This document shows, piece after piece, positions 26,229 through 36,769 of a DNA stretch of 64,000 nt. The DNA comes from Thalassobius sp. I31.1. GTDB taxonomy: Bacteria > Pseudomonadota > Alphaproteobacteria > Rhodobacterales > Rhodobacteraceae. The stretch is taken from NCBI RefSeq assembly GCF_003031585.1, contig NZ_PWAA01000011.1:186001-250000 (forward strand), in the 5' to 3' direction. A program made the translations under genes and the position numbers. The notes beneath the pieces are model-generated. The model did not search any database, was not told the DNA's origin, and saw only the letters and a program-made list of their open reading frames with translations. Position 1 is the stretch's first letter; every line of letters begins with the position of its first letter.

Positions 26229-27382
26229 CACGCCTTGACGCGCAATTTGCTTTTCTGGACGAAGTCGATCGCCTGAAAACCATTGAACGTTCCAACTGTC
26301 TGATTGACCTGTCCCGGCAGGAAAATTCTGCAGAACATTCCTGGCACCTTGCACTGTTTGCACTGATCTTTGCGCCGGAAGCCGGAACAGGCGTGGATAT
26401 AAACCGCGCCATTCTGATGCTGCTTTTGCATGACATCGTGGAAATTGATGCGGGTGATCACCCCATTCACGAAGAACATGACTGGCAGGCTGTTGCCAGA
26501 AACGAACTGAAAGCGGCGGAACGGATTTACGGGTTACTGCCTGCTGATCTGACCTCTGATTTTATGGCGGCCTGGCAGGAATTTGAAGCCTGTGAAACAC
26601 CAACTGCCCGCTATGCTAAAATGCTGGATCATGTGCAGCCAGTGTTTCAGACCGTCGCACCAGATGCCCCCATTGACTGGCATCGTGACATCGCAAATGA
26701 AACGTTGAACGAAGGGCGTGCGTCCTGGCTGCGTGAAAGCTGGCCTGCGCTTTGGTCCTTTGGCCGCAAAATGTGTGACGGTACACTTACAGATGCCGAC
26801 TGGAACACGGACACAGGCAAACGCCTGCAATTCTTGCTGGAAGCAGATAAACTGAAAACAGTGCTGCGTGCGACGCCGCTTGCGGATAACTCCCGGCGCG
26901 AAAACTCTGGTGAACATTCCTGGCATATTGCGCTGTATGGCCCGGTGCTGGCGGATCAGGCTTTCTCCGACGTTGAAATATCCCGCGTGGTTCAGATGCT
27001 TCTGATCCACGACATTGTGGAAATTGATGCCGGCGACGCCCCTATTCACGGGGATTTTGATGCGTCAGAGCAAGAAGTCATAGAACAGGCGGCGGCGAAA
27101 CGGTTATTCGGGTTGTTGCCTGCGGATCAGGCGGCGGAGTTCCGCAGTCTCTGGGATGAATTTGAAGCGGCTGAAACCCCCGACGCCGTCTTCGGCAAAT
27201 CCATCGACCGTGTGCAGCCTCTGTTGCAGAACATGGCTTCTGGTGGCGGGTCCTGGATTGATTATGATGTGACGCTGGAACAGATCGACGCGCGTGTTGG
27301 TGTGAAAGTGCAGCGCGGCGCACCAGGTGTCTGGGAATTCATCCGAAACCGCACCGCGCAATGGTTCGCCGCGAACAGCTGA
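26225..27382 (+). CDS. Tandem HD-domain phosphohydrolase
   Basis: A 385-residue protein made of two copies of an HD domain of the YfbR/HDDC2 type, which hydrolyse nucleoside monophosphates. Copy one has RQENSAEHSWH (H38) and LLLHDIVEIDAGD (H69-D70). Copy two has RRENSGEHSWH (H231) and LLIHDIVEIDAGD (H262-D263). The spacing between the first histidine and the HD pair is 31 in both, and the flanking sequences match closely, so the gene arose by internal duplication and both sites look intact. Most relatives have a single domain of about 190 residues. The natural substrate is not known. The gene ends next to the convergent olsA. Confidence 0.88.
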   Translation: MTRLDAQFAFLDEVDRLKTIERSNCLIDLSRQENSAEHSWHLALFALIFAPEAGTGVDINRAILMLLLHDIVEIDAGDHPIHEEHDWQAVARNELKAAERIYGLLPADLTSDFMAAWQEFEACETPTARYAKMLDHVQPVFQTVAPDAPIDWHRDIANETLNEGRASWLRESWPALWSFGRKMCDGTLTDADWNTDTGKRLQFLLEADKLKTVLRATPLADNSRRENSGEHSWHIALYGPVLADQAFSDVEISRVVQMLLIHDIVEIDAGDAPIHGDFDASEQEVIEQAAAKRLFGLLPADQAAEFRSLWDEFEAAETPDAVFGKSIDRVQPLLQNMASGGGSWIDYDVTLEQIDARVGVKVQRGAPGVWEFIRNRTAQWFAANS

Positions 27383-28201
27383 TCAGCCTTCAAAAACAGA
27401 TCCGATTGCTGCTTCGCAGGCTTTTGCCAAAGCTTTGCGATCGCTGAAATCGCGCACGAACAGGGGATCATGACAGATGATCTCAACCGCGCCACGTTTT
27501 GGGTGCGCCAGGACTTTCAGCAAATGTGGCGCAAGTTCCATATCCCCCCACCAGCCGTAAAAATCGGCCGACGCGTCAGGTGGCGCAATAAAGCGGGCTG
27601 TCACGGGTTGAATGGCCATTTCTTCGCCTAATTCCGGCGCGAAGAACGCCTGGAAAAGCGTTGATTTAAAAGAAACAACCCGAAGTCCGTCCGTTGATGT
27701 TCCCTCAGGAAAGAACAACAGCCGGTGACCAAGCGACAGTCGATCCTGAAACAGGTTTTTCTGCCTGGCTGCGTCCCGGCTGCGGCGGGTGATAAAAACT
27801 GTTCCGGTCAGGCGTGCCAGAAACCCAATACCTGGCCAGGTCTCGACCTCGGCCTTTGAGACAAAGTAAATGCGCTTCCGTGCGTTCAGCACAAGAATAT
27901 CAAGCCAGGACGAATGGTTCGCAACCACCGCCCCGCCCCGGTTCATCACATCGCCTTTCAGCGTCAGGCGAATGCCGATGATCAGCAGAAGACTGCGACA
28001 GACCCAGGTGGTGATGCCAGAGGTCAGCGGACGCGCCTGACCAGCGATCAGACGTTCGGGTAGTCGCAGAATAAGGGTTGCCACAACGCCTGCCAGAAGA
28101 ACGATCATCGCAGGTATTAAACGCAGGACAACACGCAGCCAGCCCATCGGGGTCATCTTTACCGGTTCTGCATCCGGTTTTTCACGGCAGAATGCTGTCA
28201 T
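27383..28201 (-). CDS. olsA: OlsA, lyso-ornithine lipid acyltransferase
   Basis: A PlsC-type membrane acyltransferase. It has the catalytic NHSSWLDILVL (NHx4D), the substrate motif FPEGTSTDG and an N-terminal hydrophobic segment (residues 17-38). Because it directly follows olsB with an ATGA overlap, its likely job is the second acylation of ornithine lipid rather than general phosphatidate synthesis. The 272-residue length fits. Ornithine lipids are phosphorus-free membrane lipids used by many marine alphaproteobacteria. A general PlsC role remains possible. Confidence 0.85.
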   Translation of the reverse strand: MTAFCREKPDAEPVKMTPMGWLRVVLRLIPAMIVLLAGVVATLILRLPERLIAGQARPLTSGITTWVCRSLLLIIGIRLTLKGDVMNRGGAVVANHSSWLDILVLNARKRIYFVSKAEVETWPGIGFLARLTGTVFITRRSRDAARQKNLFQDRLSLGHRLLFFPEGTSTDGLRVVSFKSTLFQAFFAPELGEEMAIQPVTARFIAPPDASADFYGWWGDMELAPHLLKVLAHPKRGAVEIICHDPLFVRDFSDRKALAKACEAAIGSVFEG

Positions 28202-28971
28202 GCTTTGCGGTCGTACAGGCCGGTTTTACGTTCGTTCATGCGCTTTGTATCCATCAGAAGACACACATCGGTGGTGTTAAATGCATGATCGACAAATGCC
28301 CCTTCACCCACGAAACCGCCCAGGCGCAAATAGGCTTTGATCAGCGCCGGAATTGCCAGCATTGCCTGCTTGCGGTTGATGTCATTAATCGGCAGAAGAT
28401 CCATCGCCTGGAAAGCTTCGGGCTGGGCTCTGACCCGCAGATCTTCCGGCGCAAGATGATTGTGATGCAACAGAGAAAGGGCTTTTTTCAGAGGTTCAAC
28501 ATCAGTTCCGTGGAAACTGGCGACGCCAAAAAGAACCTCAATGTCCCGTGCACGTACATACTCGGCCAATCCGTTCCAGAGGTGATACATCGCCATGCCA
28601 CCCCGGTAATTTTCATGCAGACAGCTGCGCCCAAGTTCCAGAAGCTTGCGGCCAGACGTTTTCAGTGGGGTCAGATCATATTCGCTTTCAGAATAGAACG
28701 CACCAGCGCGTTCTGCGCCCTCGTCCTGCATCAGACGATAGACCCCGACGACTGGCCCGTCCGGGTGGTCATCGCGGCTGTGATCAAATAGCAGAAGGTG
28801 GTCAAAAAACGGATCAAAACGGTCACGTTCCAGTTGGTTTTCGTGATCCACCAACTCTCCGTTCCCGCCCAGTTCAGAAACGAATACCCGATACCTTAAT
28901 CGTTGCGCGGCCTCCAGTTCTGCAGGGCCAGCAGCCAGGCGGCATTCGAATTTTGGTGTGTCAGACGTCAT
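28198..28971 (-). CDS. olsB: OlsB, ornithine N-acyltransferase
   Basis: Predicted GNAT-fold enzyme that transfers a 3-hydroxyacyl chain from ACP to ornithine, the first step of ornithine lipid synthesis. Typical sequence blocks are LRYRVFVSELGG, then DHENQLERDRFDPFFDHL, and ELGRSCLHENYRGG. The 257-residue form starting at 28971 (AGGA 11 bases upstream) gives the expected N-terminus; the frame is open to 29052. It is the first gene of the olsB-olsA operon. Confidence 0.88.
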   Translation of the reverse strand: MTSDTPKFECRLAAGPAELEAAQRLRYRVFVSELGGNGELVDHENQLERDRFDPFFDHLLLFDHSRDDHPDGPVVGVYRLMQDEGAERAGAFYSESEYDLTPLKTSGRKLLELGRSCLHENYRGGMAMYHLWNGLAEYVRARDIEVLFGVASFHGTDVEPLKKALSLLHHNHLAPEDLRVRAQPEAFQAMDLLPINDINRKQAMLAIPALIKAYLRLGGFVGEGAFVDHAFNTTDVCLLMDTKRMNERKTGLYDRKA

Positions 28972-29214
28972 CCCGCAGGAATTCCTGTTTTGTAAACAAT
29001 CAGCTTGTATTCTGGCAGGGCCGTATTTGCAAGCCTGGCACCCGTACAGCACCGGATGAAACGCAGTTAATAACGCTTTACTTTCTGTTTTTTGTGCTCG
29101 CTACTGCGTGTGCGTTAACCAAAAATTTACTACGGCCCTTTCATCTTTGGACATAAGAACAACGTCCGGATGTTTTTCACGGCTGACAGGCGCAATCGTA
29201 CGATGGAGGAAAAG
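28972..29214. promoter_or_regulatory. olsB/chpT divergent promoter, CtrA-like sites
   Basis: Between olsB and chpT are two sequences close to the CtrA consensus TTAA-N7-TTAA: TTAA-TAACGCT-TTAC near 29067-29081 and TTAA-CCAAAAA-TTTA near 29115-29129. Each departs in the second half. As chpT belongs to the CtrA phosphorelay, feedback control is plausible. The match is by eye. Confidence 0.4.
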
Positions 29215-29826
29215 ATGCCTCAGAAAGAAGATATGCTGGCGGCCCTGATTGGCTCGCGGATTTGCCACGACCTGATCAGTCCGATCGGCGCAATCAGCAA
29301 TGGTGTTGAATTGCTGGAAATGTCGGCCGGCCAAAACCACGGGTTTGAATCTGAACTGTCCCTGGTGTCAGAAAGTGTGACAAGTGCAAACGCGCGCATC
29401 CGTTTCTTCCGTGTGGCCTTTGGCGCCGCGCAACGTGGACAGGGCATTTCGCATTCAGAAGTCGTTAGCATTCTGCAAGGCTATGCAACAAATGCCCGGG
29501 TGAATTTTAACTGGCAGATCCGTGCTGATCCGGATCGGACGGATGCGAAACTGGCGTTCTTACTGCTGCAGTGTATGGAAACAGCGATGCCCTTTGGCGG
29601 GACGATAACGGTTTCTGAGGATGAAGCAGGCTGGCGCATTGCCGGGCGCGCCGAAAAAATGAAGATCAATCCAATTCTGTGGGAAGTTCTGTCCAACCCC
29701 GCTGCAGAAATGGATATGAAACCATCAGAGGTACAGTTTGCCCTTGCGCCTTTGGCGGCGACACAGGCCGGGCGGACGCTGACCCTGGAGGTCAGCGAAG
29801 CCGTTGGTATCGTAATTCGTTTTTAA
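29215..29826 (+). CDS. chpT: ChpT histidine phosphotransferase
   Basis: Phosphotransfer protein that passes phosphate from the hybrid kinase CckA to the regulators CtrA and CpdR. The 203-residue protein has the phosphorylated histidine H18 in [16 protein letters not shown], in a dimerisation helix like that of histidine kinases, followed by a degenerate ATPase-like domain. The ATG at 29215 is chosen because GGAGG is 5 bases upstream. In roseobacters this relay controls motility and gene transfer agents rather than the cell cycle. It ends with a four-base overlap with proA on the other strand. Confidence 0.9.
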   Translation: MPQKEDMLAALIGSRICHDLISPIGAISNGVELLEMSAGQNHGFESELSLVSESVTSANARIRFFRVAFGAAQRGQGISHSEVVSILQGYATNARVNFNWQIRADPDRTDAKLAFLLLQCMETAMPFGGTITVSEDEAGWRIAGRAEKMKINPILWEVLSNPAAEMDMKPSEVQFALAPLAATQAGRTLTLEVSEAVGIVIRF

Positions 29827-31073
29827 CCCCTCACTGCGCCGTCACTGCGCACGAGGTATTTGAAACTGGTCAGCTGCGCCGCCCCAACGGGACCGCGTGC
29901 ATGCATTTTGCCGGTTGCAATGCCAATTTCACCGCCCATGCCAAATTCACCGCCATCTGCAAATTGGGTAGAGGTGTTCTGCATCAGGATAGCACTGTCG
30001 AGCCCGGCAAAAAACTGTGTGGCCACGGCGTCGTCTTCGGCAATGATACTTTCGGTGTGACCAGATCCGAACCGGCGAATATGCGCGATGGCTTCTTCAG
30101 CACTATCAACGGTTTTCGCCGCGATGATCATGTCTAGATATTCTTTCCCGAAATCATCCGCATCGGCAGGAATTGATCCGTTCAGACCTTCTGCACGCAC
30201 CTCAACGCCTTTGTCTTTCAGCGCATCAACAATCGCCTGACCCAGGGTCGCGGCCACATCTTTATGCACCAACAGACATTCCGCAGCACCGCAGATTCCT
30301 GTCCGCCGGGTCTTGGCGTTCAACACCACATCCATCGCCTTCTGCGGATCAGCCGAGGCATCCACATAGATATGACAAATGCCTTCAAGATGGGCAAACA
30401 CGGGCACGCGGGCTTCGCGCTGGACCAGCCCAACAAGGCCTTTGCCGCCACGCGGGACAATCACGTCAATTGTGTCGACCATGGTCAACATTTCGGAAAC
30501 AGCAGCACGGTCACGGGTTGGGACCAGCTGAATGGCGTCTTCGGGCAGATCAGCGGCGCGCAAACCCTCAGCCATTGCGTCGCGAATAGCGGATGCGGAA
30601 TGCAGGCTTTCAGAGCCACCGCGCAAGATGACGGCATTGCCAGATTTCAGACACAGCGCACCTGCATCCGCCGTCACATTCGGGCGGCTTTCATAGATCA
30701 CGCCAATCACGCCAAGCGGTGTGCGCACGCGCTGAATGTTCAGACCACTGGGCTGGGTCCATTCTGCGATCACCTCGCCCACGGGATCGACCTGGGCCGC
30801 AACCGCCCGCAGACCATCCGCCATTGCGGCGATCCGGTCAGCGTCCACCATAAGGCGATCCATCATCGCAGCAGACAGGCCTTTTTCACGGCCAAATTCC
30901 AGATCTTTTGCATTGGCGGCAATAAGATCTTCTGTCCGGGCAATCAGCGTATCCGCCGCCACGTTCAAGGCGCGCGCCTTCGCTTCCGGGCAAGCCATGG
31001 CCAGAACAGTTGCTGCTGCTTTCGCGCGGTGGCCGATTTCGGCCATCAATGCAGGAATATTCTCTGTGGTCAT
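29823..31073 (-). CDS. proA: ProA, glutamate-5-semialdehyde dehydrogenase
   Basis: Second enzyme of proline synthesis: reduces glutamyl-5-phosphate with NADPH to the semialdehyde. The 416-residue protein shows the family blocks [19 protein letters not shown], then [16 protein letters not shown], and the catalytic cysteine in [15 protein letters not shown]. It follows proB by 23 bases, and the two are usually co-transcribed with obgE, as here. Length is normal. Confidence 0.97.
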   Translation of the reverse strand: MTTENIPALMAEIGHRAKAAATVLAMACPEAKARALNVAADTLIARTEDLIAANAKDLEFGREKGLSAAMMDRLMVDADRIAAMADGLRAVAAQVDPVGEVIAEWTQPSGLNIQRVRTPLGVIGVIYESRPNVTADAGALCLKSGNAVILRGGSESLHSASAIRDAMAEGLRAADLPEDAIQLVPTRDRAAVSEMLTMVDTIDVIVPRGGKGLVGLVQREARVPVFAHLEGICHIYVDASADPQKAMDVVLNAKTRRTGICGAAECLLVHKDVAATLGQAIVDALKDKGVEVRAEGLNGSIPADADDFGKEYLDMIIAAKTVDSAEEAIAHIRRFGSGHTESIIAEDDAVATQFFAGLDSAILMQNTSTQFADGGEFGMGGEIGIATGKMHARGPVGAAQLTSFKYLVRSDGAVRG

Positions 31074-31096
31074 AGCGTGTCTTTCTTCACTTTTCG

Positions 31097-32224
31097 TTAA
31101 AGGGCCATATCATCGCGGTGGATCAAGGCCGCCCGCCCGTCATAGCCCAGTATTTCTGCGATCTCGCCGCTTTTATGCCCGGCGATTTTCTGTGTTTCTT
31201 CAAAGGAATACCCGATCAGCCCCATGCCGATCTGCTTGCCTTCTGTTGTCTTGATCTCAACTGGATCGCCGCGACGGAAACTGCCTTCGGCACCACGTAC
31301 GCCAGCCGGAAGCAAGCTTTTGCCAGAATTCAGCGCAGCAGCAGCCCCGGGATCAACGGAAATCACGCCCTGCGATTTCATTGATGCGATCCAGGCTTTA
31401 CGGGCGGCCTTTGGGGTGGTTTTAGGCATAAACCAGCTGGCCCGCGCGCCATCAAACACCGCCTGGATCGGGCGCAAAGCACCACCATGGGTGATCAGCA
31501 TGGTACAACCGGCCTGCATCGCGGTTTTTGCCGCCATGACTTTGGTTTTCATGCCACCTTTGGACAGGCCAGACACGCCCTCGCCTGCGACGGCCTCAAT
31601 CTCGGGTGTAATTTCTGAAACAGTTTCAAAGTGCTTCGCGTCACTGTTAATCTGCGGATTGTCGGAGTATAGCCCATCCACATCCGACAAAAGTACCAGA
31701 TGATCTGCACCAACGGTCACCGCAACCTGGGCGGCCAGACGGTCATTGTCACCAAAGCGGATCTCATCCGTCGCGACCGTATCGTTTTCATTCACAATCG
31801 GAACCGCGCCAGCGGCCAGCAATTGCCCAAGCGTCGCCCGGGAATTGAGATACCGACGACGATCTGCACTATCTTCCAGCGTTACCAGGACTTGGGCCGT
31901 GGTGATATCATGCACGGCCAGGGCTTCTTCCCAGGCGCGTGCCAGACGGATCTGACCAACGGCCGCCGCAGCCTGGGCCTGTTCCAGCGCCAGCGGGCCT
32001 TTCGGGTAACCCAACACATGCCGTCCCAGCGCGATGGAACCGGATGACACCAGAACCACCTGCGATCCCCGCGCACGCGCAGCCGCAACGTCTTCAGCAA
32101 GACAATGCAGCCAGGCCGCTTTCAGACGGCCCGTTGTGCTGTCCACCAACAGCGCAGAACCGATCTTCAGAACAAGGGTCTTTGCGCCGCTCAGCGCATC
32201 AAGACGGGTCTTCAGGGATGCCAT
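31097..32224 (-). CDS. proB: ProB, glutamate 5-kinase with PUA domain
   Basis: First enzyme of proline synthesis. The 375-residue protein has an amino acid kinase domain ([12 protein letters not shown] at the N-terminus, [13 protein letters not shown], then [18 protein letters not shown] and [11 protein letters not shown]) and a C-terminal PUA domain (about 285-360, [19 protein letters not shown]). It is probably feedback-inhibited by proline. Its start overlaps the obgE end by 13 bases. Confidence 0.97.
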   Translation of the reverse strand: MASLKTRLDALSGAKTLVLKIGSALLVDSTTGRLKAAWLHCLAEDVAAARARGSQVVLVSSGSIALGRHVLGYPKGPLALEQAQAAAAVGQIRLARAWEEALAVHDITTAQVLVTLEDSADRRRYLNSRATLGQLLAAGAVPIVNENDTVATDEIRFGDNDRLAAQVAVTVGADHLVLLSDVDGLYSDNPQINSDAKHFETVSEITPEIEAVAGEGVSGLSKGGMKTKVMAAKTAMQAGCTMLITHGGALRPIQAVFDGARASWFMPKTTPKAARKAWIASMKSQGVISVDPGAAAALNSGKSLLPAGVRGAEGSFRRGDPVEIKTTEGKQIGMGLIGYSFEETQKIAGHKSGEIAEILGYDGRAALIHRDDMAL

Positions 32225-33252
32225 GCCTCGGGCTCCCCTTCCTCCGCCTGTTTCTGACGTACGCGATCATCATCAATTTCAGCACGCACGGACCGCAGAA
32301 CTTCGGTCAGGCCCTGTTGACTGACACCGGACATTTCCATGACTTTGCCACCGGAAGCTTTTTCAAGCGCGGCCAGCTTTTCTGCACGTTCTTCGTCGTC
32401 CAGCGCATCCACCTTGTTCAGCGCCGTAACCCGGGGCTTATCCGCCAGATGGCCGCCGTAAGCTTCAAGTTCCCCGATGATGGTCTGATAATCCTCAACC
32501 ACATCCTCAGACGTGCCATCAACCAGATGCAGCAACACAGCACAACGTTCAACGTGGCCAAGGAAACGATCCCCGATGCCACGGCCTTCAGACGCACCCG
32601 CAATCAGGCCCGGAATATCCGCAATGACAAATTCAACGCCATCAACACCCACAACGCCCAGGTTCGGGTGCAGGGTTGTGAAGGGATAATCTGCGATTTT
32701 CGGACGCGCATTGGACGTCGCCGCAAGGAAAGTGGATTTCCCGGCATTCGGCATGCCCAACAGACCAGCATCCGCGATCAGTTTCAGGCGCAGCCAAAGT
32801 GTCCGTTCCACGCCTTCCTGGCCAGGGTTTGCCCGACGCGGTGCCTGGTTGGTTGAGGATTTGAAGTGCAGGTTGCCAAAACCACCATTGCCGCCTTTGG
32901 CCAGCAATACGCGTTGACCGATCTCAGAAATATCCGCGATCATGGTTTCCTGATCTTCATCAAGAATTTCAGTCCCAACCGGCACTTTCAGGATAATGTC
33001 ATCGCCATCGGCACCAGTCCGCTGTGCGCCCATGCCTGAAATGCCGCTTTTCGCGAAGAAATGCTGCTGATACCGGAAGTCGATCAGCGTGTTCAGGCCT
33101 TCAACACCTTCCGCGTAGACAGACCCGCCCTTGCCGCCGTCACCGCCGTTGGGCCCACCATATTCGATGTATTTCTCTTTCCGGAAGCTGACACAGCCCC
33201 CGCCACCGCCGCCGGAACGGATGTATACTTTGGCAAGATCGAGAAATTTCAT
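32212..33252 (-). CDS. obgE: ObgE/CgtA ribosome-associated GTPase
   Basis: Essential GTPase of late 50S ribosome assembly. The N-terminal glycine-rich Obg fold is clear ([33 protein letters not shown]), followed by the G domain: G1 GMPNAGKST, switch region [10 protein letters not shown]3 DIPGLI and G4 NKVD. The 346-residue form starting at 33252 (the [15 protein letters not shown]-terminus) is standard; the longer frame has no supporting RBS. Downstream of the ribosomal protein genes rplU and rpmA, as in many bacteria. Confidence 0.97.
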   Translation of the reverse strand: MKFLDLAKVYIRSGGGGGGCVSFRKEKYIEYGGPNGGDGGKGGSVYAEGVEGLNTLIDFRYQQHFFAKSGISGMGAQRTGADGDDIILKVPVGTEILDEDQETMIADISEIGQRVLLAKGGNGGFGNLHFKSSTNQAPRRANPGQEGVERTLWLRLKLIADAGLLGMPNAGKSTFLAATSNARPKIADYPFTTLHPNLGVVGVDGVEFVIADIPGLIAGASEGRGIGDRFLGHVERCAVLLHLVDGTSEDVVEDYQTIIGELEAYGGHLADKPRVTALNKVDALDDEERAEKLAALEKASGGKVMEMSGVSQQGLTEVLRSVRAEIDDDRVRQKQAEEGEPEAWHP

Positions 33253-33380
33253 AGTGTGATCCTTTTGATCGGCGCGTTTGATGCCGTTTCTACAGGCGAT
33301 AAAGGACAAGCGGCGCGGGTTCAAGTCGCACCGCTTTATTCCATGCAGAAAGCCTGTGATTTACAGACCCTGTGCGTTGG

Positions 33381-33956
33381 TTACGGGGTCATTTTCTTAA
33401 GATAGGTCCAGGTTGCGACAGTTGCGTTGCGCGCAACAGAAAAGCTTTCGGCATCCCCGATATATTCAAACCCCTGATTGGTCAGAACCCGTGCAGAGGC
33501 CGGATTGTCCTGAAACACGGATGCAAACATCGTGTCACAGCCATGCGGATTTGCGCTGAGGATGGCGCTGACGGCTTCGGTGGCCAGGCCCGTGTTCCAG
33601 AACGCAGGCGCAACCCAATAGCCAACCTCTGACTGGCTGCCGGAACGTGTGCCCATGTCCTGTTTCTTCAGGGCGATGGTGCCGATCACTTCCGCATGTC
33701 CCGAGTTGCTTCCATCAAGCACCCAGACATCTTCCGCGCGTTCCGGGTCGGTCGCGCGATCAATGAAAGCATCTGCTGCACCTGGCGGGTAAGGATGTGG
33801 GATGGACGTGGTATTGCCGGACACGCGCAGATCTGCGCCATGCATCGCAATCAGCCCGGCGTCAGATTTCTGCACCGGACGCAGAGTGAAGCGTTCAGTT
33901 TCAATAATCATCTGTTTCGCCGTGTTATCCATCGACGTACGGGTTTCCATCTTCAT
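33381..33956 (-). CDS. GNAT acetyltransferase (RimJ/RimL type)
   Basis: A 191-residue acetyltransferase. It has the usual opening IETERFTLRPVQKSDA, the acetyl-CoA segment SEVGYWVAPAFWNTGLATEAV and the late NPASARVLTNQGFEYIG. GGAGG nine bases before the ATG at 33956 fixes the start. RimJ-like enzymes acetylate protein N-termini, antibiotics or metabolites; the substrate here is not known. A GNAT gene between rpmA and obgE is common in roseobacters. Confidence 0.88.
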   Translation of the reverse strand: MKMETRTSMDNTAKQMIIETERFTLRPVQKSDAGLIAMHGADLRVSGNTTSIPHPYPPGAADAFIDRATDPERAEDVWVLDGSNSGHAEVIGTIALKKQDMGTRSGSQSEVGYWVAPAFWNTGLATEAVSAILSANPHGCDTMFASVFQDNPASARVLTNQGFEYIGDAESFSVARNATVATWTYLKKMTP

Positions 33957-34128
33957 CTTATTATTCCTCCTGCGGATGACGCAGAATCCACGAAAGATCC
34001 GGTCAGGATCCCCCTCCCTGTGGCAGACAGCGTATTTTCCATCCAATTGGTAAATATTTGGCAACGATTTCCGCGATCGCAAGGGGCAATCACGGAAACC
34101 CTATGCATATGTGACATTTTTCGCTGCG

Positions 34129-35568
34129 TCATGACGCCTGTTCCTGGGTACGGGCAGCATGTTTTGCCCGGGCTTTCACCGTCCAGGGCGCATCACGTTC
34201 CCAGTCACCGGCCATAATGGAACCATAAGGCATGATTTCATCCACGACCTCAGCCAGACCAAAGTGATCCATCTGACGACGGACCTCAGCGGCACTTTTA
34301 TAAGCCGACGGCAATTCTGAGATGTCAATATTCCCAGAGAAGAACCGCGCATCAATTGCTTTGGTTTCCTCTGCGAAGATCTCTGCATCTGTCTTGCCCG
34401 CCATGCTGCGTTTATGCGCCGTACGTGACATATTCCGCCCGGCCCCATGTGGCGCAAATCCAAGGTTGCGGTCGTTCACATCCGCGTGGATCAGCAGAAC
34501 CGGTTCCGCCATGTTCAGAGGAACGATCTGCACCCCATTGGTATCAGGCAGAAAATCCACATTCACAGGTGTCGCGCCTTTGGCATGCCAGAAGATATCC
34601 CCGTCCTTAAAGACGAAGTTATGTTCGTTCCAGAACCGTTCCTTCACCGATGCACCGGCGAATTCGACAGCGGCCTGATGCAGACAATTGTGGTTCGCTT
34701 TGGTCCACTTGCGGATCAGCTGCAATGCCTCCCAATACGCCACACCTTCCGGCGTGTCATATGGGATCCAGGCGTTTTGTTTCAAAACACCTTTAGACAG
34801 CTGCTTGCGGAAGCCTTCTGCCACGCGCATGCCCAGCTTATAAAGCCCCGCCCCCGGTCCGCGAGAACCGTGGTGGGTCACAAGGCAGGTTGTGCCATTA
34901 ACCTTAGATGTGCCGACAAAGGCGAAGTGGTTGCCATCGCCTTGCGTGCCCATATGTTCAATCGCGGCCCGCAGGATCTTTTTGTCCTTCAGGAACATAT
35001 TGTCCCGGAAGGCATCATAAAGATCCATCGACATGGAATAACGCGCGCCATTGGCGCGGCCACCTGGGCCAAAATGTGTGGCTTTATGCACGGCATCCAG
35101 CACAGCTTTCGGGTCGGCATCCTTAAATTCAGTCACCATGACCGAACAACAGATGTCAGCCGAATGCCCCCCCGGATGGATCGCATTTTCAGCCGCCACA
35201 ACACCACCAACCGGGATTGTGCCTTCAGGCCCCGCGGGACAGGCATCGGGCATGACGGCACCAGATCGCAGTGTAGGCGTGCGCATCAGCACATCCATCG
35301 TGGCGCGGACTTTGTCCAGATTGTCCTGTTCCGCATCGTTACCGGCTTCGAGGTTCAGCACATAGCCCGGGCTTTGTTGCAGCCCGATACGTGGCGCTGG
35401 CTTATTCGCTGCAACCCATGCTTCGAGATCTGCGCCGCTCAGGCCCAGTTCATTCACCTTTTTCAGGGCATCGCCAAGCGCACGCCCGCCTTCAAACCCA
35501 AGATCAAGCAGCATTTTGCCGGTTACGGCCCCTGCAGTCTTGTCGGTAACTTCAGCTTTAACAGTCAT
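34129..35568 (-). CDS. rtcB: RtcB-family RNA ligase
   Basis: Predicted GTP-dependent RNA ligase that joins 3'-phosphate and 5'-hydroxyl RNA ends during repair. The 479-residue protein has the RtcB landmarks: GGHSADICCSVM with metal-binding D and C, MGTQGDGNHFAFV, THHGSRGPGAG, and APHGAGRNMSR with the histidine expected to be guanylylated. The start at 35568 (MTVKAEV) is used because the upstream extension has poor protein character and lies in the leader after the rpmA terminator. It separates the ribosomal protein genes from the obgE group. No rtcA or rtcR is visible nearby. Confidence 0.9.
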   Translation of the reverse strand: MTVKAEVTDKTAGAVTGKMLLDLGFEGGRALGDALKKVNELGLSGADLEAWVAANKPAPRIGLQQSPGYVLNLEAGNDAEQDNLDKVRATMDVLMRTPTLRSGAVMPDACPAGPEGTIPVGGVVAAENAIHPGGHSADICCSVMVTEFKDADPKAVLDAVHKATHFGPGGRANGARYSMSMDLYDAFRDNMFLKDKKILRAAIEHMGTQGDGNHFAFVGTSKVNGTTCLVTHHGSRGPGAGLYKLGMRVAEGFRKQLSKGVLKQNAWIPYDTPEGVAYWEALQLIRKWTKANHNCLHQAAVEFAGASVKERFWNEHNFVFKDGDIFWHAKGATPVNVDFLPDTNGVQIVPLNMAEPVLLIHADVNDRNLGFAPHGAGRNMSRTAHKRSMAGKTDAEIFAEETKAIDARFFSGNIDISELPSAYKSAAEVRRQMDHFGLAEVVDEIMPYGSIMAGDWERDAPWTVKARAKHAARTQEQAS

Positions 35569-35662
35569 CTTTCTAGTCCATTTTTCCTCTTTAATTCTGA
35601 GATCCCACAGAATGTGGGGGTGAAATGGGCTGGTCCTTAATCCCTTTGGTCCTGAATGTTCT

Positions 35663-35706
35663 AAAAAATCAAAAAACAAAAAGGGGACCGGCCCGCGCCG
35701 ATCCCC
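35663..35706 (-). terminator. Rho-independent terminator after rpmA
   Basis: On the minus strand GGGGATCGG and CCGGTCCCC (35683-35706) pair around a 6-base loop and are followed by TTTTTGTTTTTTG. It lies 29 bases after the rpmA stop, ending the rplU-rpmA transcript before rtcB. Confidence 0.88.
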
Positions 35707-35734
35707 TGATATCTTAAACCGTGTGAGGTTCGGC

Positions 35735-36004
35735 TTATTCAGCGGCCTCCGCAACCGGGAGAACTGAAATAAATGTGCGGCCTTTGAAGCCTTTTTTGAA
35801 GCTCACCTGGCCTTCAGTAACAGCGAAAAGCGTGTGATCTTTGCCTTCGCCAACACCTTCACCTGGCCACCACTTGTTGCCGCGCTGACGCGCGATGATG
35901 TTGCCCGGAATGACGGATTCGCCGCCATATTTTTTCACGCCAAGACGACGACCAGCTGAGTCGCGACCGTTTCTGGATGAGCCGCCTGCTTTTTTATGTG
36001 CCAT
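35735..36004 (-). CDS. rpmA: Ribosomal protein L27
   Basis: Large-subunit protein bL27, which reaches into the peptidyl-transferase centre. The 89-residue sequence has the standard N-terminus [20 protein letters not shown] and the [19 protein letters not shown] block. It starts directly with MAHKK, without the cleavable extension of Firmicutes. It follows rplU by about 20 bases and is followed by a strong terminator. Confidence 0.98.
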   Translation of the reverse strand: MAHKKAGGSSRNGRDSAGRRLGVKKYGGESVIPGNIIARQRGNKWWPGEGVGEGKDHTLFAVTEGQVSFKKGFKGRTFISVLPVAEAAE

Positions 36005-36025
36005 TAGGTTCTCTCCTTAGTCCGA

Positions 36026-36658
36026 TTATTTCGCCAGCTCGGCAGCTTGTGCTACCCAGCCTTCACGCTCAATGCGGCCTTTGAACGACAGTTTTTCGTC
36101 CATGGCAGCGATATCGTCAGCATTCCAGCCAGCGATTTGTGCGAAAGTTGTTACGCCAGCTGCGTGCAGCTTTTTCTCAAGTGCCGGACCTACGCCAGAC
36201 AGTGTCTTAAGATCGTCAGCGCCTGCAGGTGCTTCTGCTTTCGGTGCAGCAGCTTTTTTGGCAGGTGCCTTTTTCGCTGGTGCAGCCGCTTCAACAGCAG
36301 CCATAGGAGCAGAACCAGTACCAATCGCGGCTTTAACGCCGGATTTGTCTGCACCGTTTTCCAGGATGTCAGTTACACGAACCAGAGTCAGCTTTTGACG
36401 GTGGCCTTTGGTGCGCTTGGAAGAGTGCTTCCGGCGGCGCTTTACAAAGTGGATAACTTTCTCGCCTTTGATCTGATCGATCACTTCGGCCTGAACCGCA
36501 GCGCCGTCAACGGTTGGGGTGCCAACGGAACCACCTACCATAAGAATCTCGTTGAACTGGACTTTTTCACCAGCCTCAGCAGCAATACGTTCTACGCGCA
36601 GGACATCGCCTGACTGAACTTTATATTGCTTGCCACCGGTTTTCATAACCGCAAACAT
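36026..36658 (-). CDS. rplU: Ribosomal protein L21 with HHH extension
   Basis: Large-subunit protein bL21, residues 1-103, with the usual [18 protein letters not shown] start and [19 protein letters not shown] block. After it comes an alanine- and lysine-rich linker ([16 protein letters not shown]) and then a helix-hairpin-helix domain (about 150-210, [20 protein letters not shown]). This gives 210 residues, twice the usual size. The extension is known in Rhodobacterales and related groups; its role is unclear, possibly RNA or DNA contact. AAGGAA precedes the ATG at 36658. First gene of the operon. Confidence 0.96.
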   Translation of the reverse strand: MFAVMKTGGKQYKVQSGDVLRVERIAAEAGEKVQFNEILMVGGSVGTPTVDGAAVQAEVIDQIKGEKVIHFVKRRRKHSSKRTKGHRQKLTLVRVTDILENGADKSGVKAAIGTGSAPMAAVEAAAPAKKAPAKKAAAPKAEAPAGADDLKTLSGVGPALEKKLHAAGVTTFAQIAGWNADDIAAMDEKLSFKGRIEREGWVAQAAELAK

Positions 36659-36769
36659 TTGATATTCCTTCGTTTTCCGCGTCATCCGGCCCATGGGTCT
36701 GCCCCCACATGTTTCTGCGTTACCGCACCTTAAACTGCGCGCCCCTTCGGGCGGTTGGTCATAAGAAAC

